From an uncultured Clostridia bacterium (GTDB taxonomy: Bacteria > Bacillota > Clostridia > Oscillospirales > Acutalibacteraceae), in NCBI GenBank assembly GCA_947595635.1, contig CANQEU010000001.1, positions 1 to 64,000 on the forward strand: DNA of 64,000 nucleotides. The letters run 5' to 3'. The notes beneath the pieces were generated by a model. The model was not told the origin of the DNA and made no database searches. It saw only the letters and a list, made by a program, of their open reading frames with translations. Every line of letters begins with the position of its first letter. Position 1 is the first letter of the stretch. Positions 57,948-64,000 of the stretch are shown here, piece by piece. The position numbers were made by a program, and so were the translations under genes.

Positions 57948-58757
57948 TCATTTCTCATCCTTTTTATTGCGGTGCTTTTCTATTTTTAACTTAATTAAAT
58001 TTTTTGTTTTCTTGACTGCCATACCTAATCCGCCATGAAGTGAAATGTATATAAACTTTCCTAACTTCACAGGTATATATTTCCGATGCCGTGCGGCAAA
58101 TTCAATTGCATTTCGTTCAGTGTCACTTTTCCATGAAGCGTCAAGGTAATGAATGGCATAAGTATTCTCAGTTATTTTAATTTCTCTGCTTTCCATATCC
58201 ATCGCACAAAAATAATCACTCGGAAAAAGCATTAAGCCGTGAATATTTTGCTCGCAGTCTTTATGAACAAAACCGTATTTAAGACATATCTTAGTTATTT
58301 TTGAAACATTTGTTGTTAAATCATATTTTCCGTCCGGCTGTAAAAAATGAATATTATCATATTCATGTAAAAACTCTTTGAATATCGGATGACACTTTTC
58401 ACACGCCATAAAATTTGTAGCTATTCTATTATTGCTCTGAATTCCCGATACAGCCTCATATTTAAGCAAATCTTCAAGCGGTTTTACAATTTCAACATCC
58501 GTATCCATATAAATTCCACCATAATTCACAAGAGCATATACTCTTGCTACATCAGAAACAAAAGCCCATTTTTGGGCTTCGTAGGCTTCGCGTGCATAGT
58601 CACAGCAATTTATGTCAAAGTTATTCTCATTCCATTCGATAATCTCATAATCAGGACAATATTTTCTCCAACTGGCGATGCACTTTTGAGCAAGCTCAGA
58701 TAAGGGATTACCCCCGAACCAACAGTAGTGAATCACTTTTGGTATTTTCTCTTGCAT
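57948..58757 (-). CDS. capsular glycosyltransferase (GT32-like, DXD)
   Basis: IPKVIHYCWFGGNPLSELAQKCIASWRKYCPDYEIIEWNE...YGGIYMDTDVEIVKPL. Confidence 0.88.
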   Translation of the reverse strand: MQEKIPKVIHYCWFGGNPLSELAQKCIASWRKYCPDYEIIEWNENNFDINCCDYAREAYEAQKWAFVSDVARVYALVNYGGIYMDTDVEIVKPLEDLLKYEAVSGIQSNNRIATNFMACEKCHPIFKEFLHEYDNIHFLQPDGKYDLTTNVSKITKICLKYGFVHKDCEQNIHGLMLFPSDYFCAMDMESREIKITENTYAIHYLDASWKSDTERNAIEFAARHRKYIPVKLGKFIYISLHGGLGMAVKKTKNLIKLKIEKHRNKKDEK

Positions 58758-60042
58758 CAGAAATATCTCCTTTGCTATGCAGTATAATAAATATCAATAT
58801 GATTACCGGCGATGTAAAATGCTGCACCATAAACGCGCCAAAGCTTATGCCTACAAAGAAAACAATTGACACAACATTTCTGAAGTTAAGGCGCACCGGA
58901 CAAACAACTTGGTGTATCCACAGCGAAAGAATTACACCGATTATACCAATATTGCCAAGCGTCTGAATGAGCATACTGTGAGCGTAGACTGTACCTATGC
59001 CAACTCCGAATAAGGGGTATTTTTTTATCGCCTCAATTCCAAGCTCAATTGATTGTGCTCGGAAATGTCCCGAACCCCATGTATCTTCATTGTTTATAAA
59101 CTCTAATAGCTTGGAAGAATAAACGGAAAAGTAATTTATCAAGAAAAACAAACCGAAAGCCGCTACGATAGTCATAATAGCTATCTGACTGGCTTTTTTG
59201 TTTTTGATTACAATAACAACAAATTCCGCAGCGATAAACGCTATAGTTATTACCAACACAGTGCTTGAGCCTGTGCAGTAACACGCAACCGCAGACAAGA
59301 GCATCCATATCCAATCACTCGCCTTGAGCGATTCCTTTTTTAGTAATATTAAGTAATAAAAAACGATTATACTGTAAGCAGATCTTTCCGAAAGCCAAAG
59401 ACAAACACTATAGCTATTCCACGTGTACCAGTTTGATGTCTGAAAAGTTCCGTTCAGTGAAAAAAGGTCATTCATAATTTGCCTGTCGTTAAATCCACCC
59501 AAAGCGTTTACAAACGCCCACTCAAGTATCAGACAAATAATTAAAATTTTAAACCATTTTACCACATCGTTTATGAGCTTCTTTATATATCTGTCATCTG
59601 AATACAAATCGCTGTTTAAAACAACAAACAATATATAAGCTACTAAATATAAAAAATGCTTGATAACTGTAAAATCAATTGTCGGTTTAATTAATTGACC
59701 GTAAATGTTCATTACATCGGTATTGCTTTGCTTTAACAGCAAAAATTTGTCATCTATAATTCCGGTCTGTATCATAATAAGCGGAATCAAAAGACAAATA
59801 ATTAAAATAAGCGTAGAAATCAACGCTGTCGAATTAATTCTACGATTAACAAACAAAGAGAGAAAAATGCTTAATATCATCGGATAAATATACAGTTGTA
59901 TCTTTACAAACGGATCATCCGAGTTAAAAAAAATCAGACATAAAATAACAGTCAGGGTAAAGAGGTCTCGACGCAAAAGATTAACATCTCTGCGCTTAAA
60001 AAGTATTACTATCAAATATATAAAAACACCTATAGCTAACAC
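58708..60042 (-). CDS. O-antigen/capsule polymerase (Wzy-like)
   Basis: Polytopic protein with large loop: GSGHFRAQSIELGIEAIKKYPLFGVGIGTVYAHSMLIQTLGNIGIIG. Confidence 0.8.
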   Translation of the reverse strand: MLAIGVFIYLIVILFKRRDVNLLRRDLFTLTVILCLIFFNSDDPFVKIQLYIYPMILSIFLSLFVNRRINSTALISTLILIICLLIPLIMIQTGIIDDKFLLLKQSNTDVMNIYGQLIKPTIDFTVIKHFLYLVAYILFVVLNSDLYSDDRYIKKLINDVVKWFKILIICLILEWAFVNALGGFNDRQIMNDLFSLNGTFQTSNWYTWNSYSVCLWLSERSAYSIIVFYYLILLKKESLKASDWIWMLLSAVACYCTGSSTVLVITIAFIAAEFVVIVIKNKKASQIAIMTIVAAFGLFFLINYFSVYSSKLLEFINNEDTWGSGHFRAQSIELGIEAIKKYPLFGVGIGTVYAHSMLIQTLGNIGIIGVILSLWIHQVVCPVRLNFRNVVSIVFFVGISFGAFMVQHFTSPVIILIFIILHSKGDISDARENTKSDSLLLVRG

Positions 60043-60149
60043 TATTTCCTCTTACCTTTCACTACAACAATTATATCCATTGTTATGTTCTAACACTGGA
60101 TGAGAGTAATGTAACCTTACTTTACTGACTATTAAAAACAAAAGCTCTA

Positions 60150-60911
60150 TTAACTATTGCCTGATCTTACGGCTTTAAATACACAAGCCAAGGTACCAAC
60201 AGTAAATGAGATTCCATAAAATAAACAACTATAAATTACAATTAAATCCAGAGCATGAAATATTGATGCCAAAAGAATGGCTATCGGCATAAAGCCGCTA
60301 ATATCTAATTCATTTATTAATCTGCGGAAGATTAAGCTACTCTTTTTTTCATTATCTTTCCAAGCATCAAACTTTGGTGCAATCGTAACATTGTCAATTA
60401 AATCTTTTTCAACATTCTTATATTTTTGATAATTAAGACGCATTAAACTGTTAAGTCCTGACGCTAATGCTCCTATAAGTATTATCCAACCGGTTCCCGG
60501 AGTTATAAATATACCACCATCGCAATAGGCAGCATATCCTATAGAAGTATAAACAAGACCTAATAAAATATAACCGCTTATTGCATCTGCAAACTCACCA
60601 AACGGCTGTTTTTTTACCGTGCGTGCTATATTTCCGTCTATGCAATCCATTAACAGCCATAGATTAACCAATACAGCACCAACAATATGAAATGCATAAT
60701 TATTTATAATGAACATAATGCTTGCGGCAAGAGCGACTATTGCAGAGGCATAAGAAACAGCGTTTGCAGTAACTCCTAAATTGGCAATAATAGCTGACAA
60801 AGGATATGAAAGCGGTCGGTAAAACAGTCTCAAACTAAAAGTGCTTCTTTTTAATTTGTATTTTGGAAATGAATCAATAAATTGTTTTGTAGTATACGCC
60901 ATATACAGCAC
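60150..60911 (-). CDS. CDP-alcohol phosphatidyltransferase family protein
   Basis: LLMDCIDGNIARTVKKQPFGEFADAISGYIL (CDP-OH-P motif variant) with TM helices. Confidence 0.85.
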   Translation of the reverse strand: MLYMAYTTKQFIDSFPKYKLKRSTFSLRLFYRPLSYPLSAIIANLGVTANAVSYASAIVALAASIMFIINNYAFHIVGAVLVNLWLLMDCIDGNIARTVKKQPFGEFADAISGYILLGLVYTSIGYAAYCDGGIFITPGTGWIILIGALASGLNSLMRLNYQKYKNVEKDLIDNVTIAPKFDAWKDNEKKSSLIFRRLINELDISGFMPIAILLASIFHALDLIVIYSCLFYGISFTVGTLACVFKAVRSGNS

Positions 60912-60952
60912 CCTCTTATTAAGTAATTTTATAAAATAAGGATATTTATTAA

Positions 60953-61342
60953 CTACATATCCTCTAACAACCCATGCTTTTCATAATTAGTTATGGATTG
61001 AATAGCGTTGCCCTCTTCAAGGAACACAACTTTAGGAGCATAGTCTTTCGCTTCATCAGGAGTCATCTGTGCAAATGACATTATGATAATTTTGTCTCCG
61101 ACACATGCGCAGCGTGCTGCGGCGCCATTTAAGCATATCATGCCCGAACCTCTTTCTCCGGGTATTGTATAAGTTTCAAAACGCTCGCCATTGTCAATGT
61201 CAACAATAAGCACCTTCTCATAAACACATATTCCGGATGCCTCCAAAAGCTCCTCGTCTATCGTGATAGAGCCAACATAATTAAGTTCAGCTTGAGTAAC
61301 AGTAGCACGATGAATTTTCGCCTTTAACAAATCAATATACAT
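60953..61342 (-). CDS. panD: aspartate 1-decarboxylase
   Basis: [32 protein letters not shown] (self-cleavage Gly-Ser), [27 protein letters not shown]. Confidence 0.94.
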   Translation of the reverse strand: MYIDLLKAKIHRATVTQAELNYVGSITIDEELLEASGICVYEKVLIVDIDNGERFETYTIPGERGSGMICLNGAAARCACVGDKIIIMSFAQMTPDEAKDYAPKVVFLEEGNAIQSITNYEKHGLLEDM

Positions 61343-61385
61343 AGTTATTTCTCCTCTTTCTTGTATTTTACTTGTATTTTAAATT

Positions 61386-62426
61386 TTATTTTTCATATTT
61401 ATTAAGGAACCATTCAAGGCACCACAACAGCCATTTTTGGTTACCTGTAAAATTATCCATATTAATATCCTTTTTAAATTCCTTACGCACAGGCCCATTC
61501 CAATTTTCAAAATATTTATCCACGGGTCTTGGCATCGGGTTTTTGTCAGGAACAGGATAATCGGGATATTTCATATTAAACAATTCACGAATAAGGTATT
61601 TGGAATCTCCTGAGCGTATTCTGTCCAAGTCTAAATTTGTGGTAAACATTGAATACGGAAAATCATGTTTTATTTCAACGGCAGAGAAAACATTTGAATA
61701 TGATTTAGCGCTTTCCGCAAGATACACTTTCTGCATAAAATCAACATAGTCAATTTTATTTCCTTTTCTGAATGGTTCAAAAGTTCCGGTAACGTCTGCG
61801 GGATCTACAAGCACGTCCTTCGGGTCAACAAACATAAACCAGTCTATAAATTCCTGATATTCCCAGTCGTGCGACAATAATCTGTCGAGCCCTCCAAAAA
61901 TTGAATCAGCGCACTCTCCCAAAATAATAGATTCAACACCATCTTTTTTTGCCTGAAGGCAGGCTTTATAGATTTGCGGTTCTATAGAATGAACGGGCTC
62001 TTTTCTGCTTTCAACTACTATAGGAAGATATTTTAAAACATCTTCCCATGATATATCTACATAATGGAGATTCATTTTGTATTTTTCAGCATAGTATTCA
62101 GCTCTTTTTAGCTCCTTATCCTGAAAAGAACCGCCTAAGAAACGGAAAGTATAAGCATCACAGCCGGGCATATAAGAAGCTAAACAAGCAGAATCCATTC
62201 CGCCGCTCAGCATTATGCCTAATTTTTCACCTCGTGCATGCAGCTTTTTAAAATGCTCTTTGAGGTATAAGTCAATATCCTCGGCGCTGTTCACATTTAT
62301 TAGCTGTTTAGGACGCACAGGTTCCGTTGGTATATGGTGTAATCCTTCAAAAAAATCCAAATTATTCTTATCAATAAATCTAAAAGCAAGATATGAACTC
62401 ATGCAATATTTTTTGTCAACGCTCAT
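61386..62426 (-). CDS. asparagine-synthetase-like PP-loop ATPase lacking the glutaminase domain
   Basis: GIMLSGGMDSACLASYMPG PP-loop; no N-terminal MCGI Ntn-hydrolase start. Confidence 0.75.
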   Translation of the reverse strand: MSVDKKYCMSSYLAFRFIDKNNLDFFEGLHHIPTEPVRPKQLINVNSAEDIDLYLKEHFKKLHARGEKLGIMLSGGMDSACLASYMPGCDAYTFRFLGGSFQDKELKRAEYYAEKYKMNLHYVDISWEDVLKYLPIVVESRKEPVHSIEPQIYKACLQAKKDGVESIILGECADSIFGGLDRLLSHDWEYQEFIDWFMFVDPKDVLVDPADVTGTFEPFRKGNKIDYVDFMQKVYLAESAKSYSNVFSAVEIKHDFPYSMFTTNLDLDRIRSGDSKYLIRELFNMKYPDYPVPDKNPMPRPVDKYFENWNGPVRKEFKKDINMDNFTGNQKWLLWCLEWFLNKYEK

Positions 62427-62851
62427 CTTTTATCCTCCTCATTGCGCAGCATATTCAAGGCGTTATTAATTTTTGTTGACGAAATGCCTCTTGTATATGG
62501 AAAATAAACTATCTTTATTCCCTCTTCGGCAAATTGCTTTTCATAAGTTTTCCATTTATCAGTCCCGTACCAATCATCTCCGACAAACAGAACGTCAGCT
62601 CCGATTTTTTTACAAGCAGATAATTTATCCATATCATATTGCGGAACAACCGCATCAACATATTTGCAGCTGCGAACAATTTCAATTCTATCCTCAAACG
62701 GAATTAACGCATGTTTTCCTTTATATGTAACCAATTCATCGACGGTAACACCAACAATAAGCTTATCACACAATCCTTTTGCGTTCTTTAACAAATTCAA
62801 ATGACCTATATGAAATAAATCAAATACACCTGTTGTGTAACCCGTTATCAT
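62423..62851 (-). CDS. cytidylyltransferase family protein (glycerol-3-phosphate cytidylyltransferase-like)
   Basis: TGVFDLFHIGHLNLLKNAK, TRGISSTKI. Confidence 0.88.
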   Translation of the reverse strand: MITGYTTGVFDLFHIGHLNLLKNAKGLCDKLIVGVTVDELVTYKGKHALIPFEDRIEIVRSCKYVDAVVPQYDMDKLSACKKIGADVLFVGDDWYGTDKWKTYEKQFAEEGIKIVYFPYTRGISSTKINNALNMLRNEEDKR

Positions 62852-62964
62852 TTGTATACTCCCCCTTGTTTTTACTCCTATTCACATTAATCTCTATACG
62901 CAAACCGAAAATGATATTTAGGTTTAATTAGGCTTTTGTCTTACACTTAATTTGCTTTCCTGCT

Positions 62965-64000
62965 TCAATACCCTAATGCCTTTTTATATACCTCTGAATA
63001 TTTCTGAGCCATAACATCGGTGTTGTAATCTCTCAAAACATCGTTACGCGCTCTATCACGCAGCTCGTCCGAACTGCCCGCCGCACGAATCGCGGCAGTA
63101 TATTCTGCTATGCTGTTGCATACAAAACCGTTGACGCCGTTTTCTATAACATCGCGGTTGCCGATTATATTGCTGACAACGCATAGCTTTTTTAAATACA
63201 TTGCTTCAAGCAATGAAATAGGCAATCCCTCCCAGAGTGAGGGAAGCAAAAAAACATCGGACTCAAGGGCGGTTTTGATAGCTGTTTTCCTGTCCACCCA
63301 GCCTGTCACAGTTATATTCTTAGCGGTAAGCTCTTTCCTTAAATCGCCGTCGCCTATCCATGTAAATTTAATATCGGGCATTGCCAAGGCGATATTATTA
63401 AAAAGCTTAGGATTTTTCTGAGTACAGATCCTGCCAAGCGTAAAGACGGAAAATTCAGACTTTTTCTTATTTTCAACCGAATTTACAAGCTTGTCCAAAT
63501 CATTTAAATTTATTCCGTTATTTATGTAAACAGCACGCTTTGTCAGTTTCAACGTTTCATTGTGCTCGCCTTCACTGCAAGATATTGTTGTGGCATATCT
63601 TTTTGCTGAAATAATCTCCGCAAATTTGTATACGAATTTTTTTATTGCGCTCTCATCCTGCATCAAAAAGCTGTAACCGTGCGGAGTATAAAACACCGGC
63701 AGCTTGTGACCGTTGAACGCCCACCGCCCGAGTGCTCCAGCTTTTGAGGAGTGAAGATGTATTATATCAGGATTAACCTGTTCGGAGATTTTCTTTAGCT
63801 CGGAAAAAGCCTTTAAATCGCTCCCCACGCTTAGCGACCTTGTGAAGCTGTCTACTTTAATAAGCTTTATTCTTTTATCGAAATAATCTTTATAATTCTC
63901 AGGGGTTTCCTCACGGATACCATGTGCAATAGTAATGTCAAAGGTATCCGCAAGCCTGTTTGACAAGTCAACTAAATATGAAAAAACTCCTCCGCCGAGG
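62965..64000 (-). CDS. family 4 glycosyltransferase (5' end beyond window)
   Basis: GGGVFSYLVDLSNRLADTF reads in frame past the track start to the window edge; PSLWEGLPISLLEAMYLKKLCVVSNIIGNRDVIENGVNGF. Confidence 0.93.
   Translation of the reverse strand, partial: LGGGVFSYLVDLSNRLADTFDITIAHGIREETPENYKDYFDKRIKLIKVDSFTRSLSVGSDLKAFSELKKISEQVNPDIIHLHSSKAGALGRWAFNGHKLPVFYTPHGYSFLMQDESAIKKFVYKFAEIISAKRYATTISCSEGEHNETLKLTKRAVYINNGINLNDLDKLVNSVENKKKSEFSVFTLGRICTQKNPKLFNNIALAMPDIKFTWIGDGDLRKELTAKNITVTGWVDRKTAIKTALESDVFLLPSLWEGLPISLLEAMYLKKLCVVSNIIGNRDVIENGVNGFVCNSIAEYTAAIRAAGSSDELRDRARNDVLRDYNTDVMAQKYSEVYKKALGY

Noticed and set aside
1-64000. CRISPR arrays, tRNA or rRNA genes
   Set aside because: No regularly spaced repeats seen; no convincing tRNA T-loop/acceptor combinations or rRNA signature sequences in the intergenic regions read.

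Overview
The window is about 64 kb of low-GC Firmicutes (Clostridia / Oscillospiraceae-like) chromosome. Positions 1-44 kb are mostly conserved housekeeping genes: topA (partial), trmFO, plsX, rnc, smc, ftsY, rdgB, yhbY, nadD, yqeK, rsfS, leuS, rpsU, yqeG, aroQ, pepQ, efp, pgcA, a dockerin-bearing GH25 lysozyme, hpf/raiA, gpsA, a probable 6S RNA, murD, M20/M42 peptidases, feoAB, cwlD, radA and a HlyD/FtsX-type pair. Between about 44.73 and 47.17 kb there is a compact GC-rich insertion. It carries only an HUH-type rolling-circle Rep and a short tyrosine recombinase, has several strong hairpins, and is bounded by near-palindromic recombinase-like sites sharing a 15-bp direct repeat. It lies directly upstream of a full-length Xer-type recombinase gene. 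From 48.4 kb to the end (minus strand) is a surface-polysaccharide cluster. It encodes what looks like a complete dTDP-2,6-dideoxyhexose pathway (RfbA/B/C, NDP-hexose 2,3-dehydratase, Gfo/Idh reductase, SDR), Glf, flippase, polymerase and glycosyltransferases, plus an unusual block of PanD, an Asn-synthetase-like PP-loop enzyme, a CDP-alcohol phosphotransferase and a cytidylyltransferase. The best candidates for undescribed biology are the minimal Rep + recombinase element, a roughly 600-nt structured noncoding transcription unit upstream of murD, a pseudoknotted leader upstream of hpf, and the PanD/PP-loop/CDP-alcohol block. All calls come from reading the sequence and the supplied translations; no database search was run.
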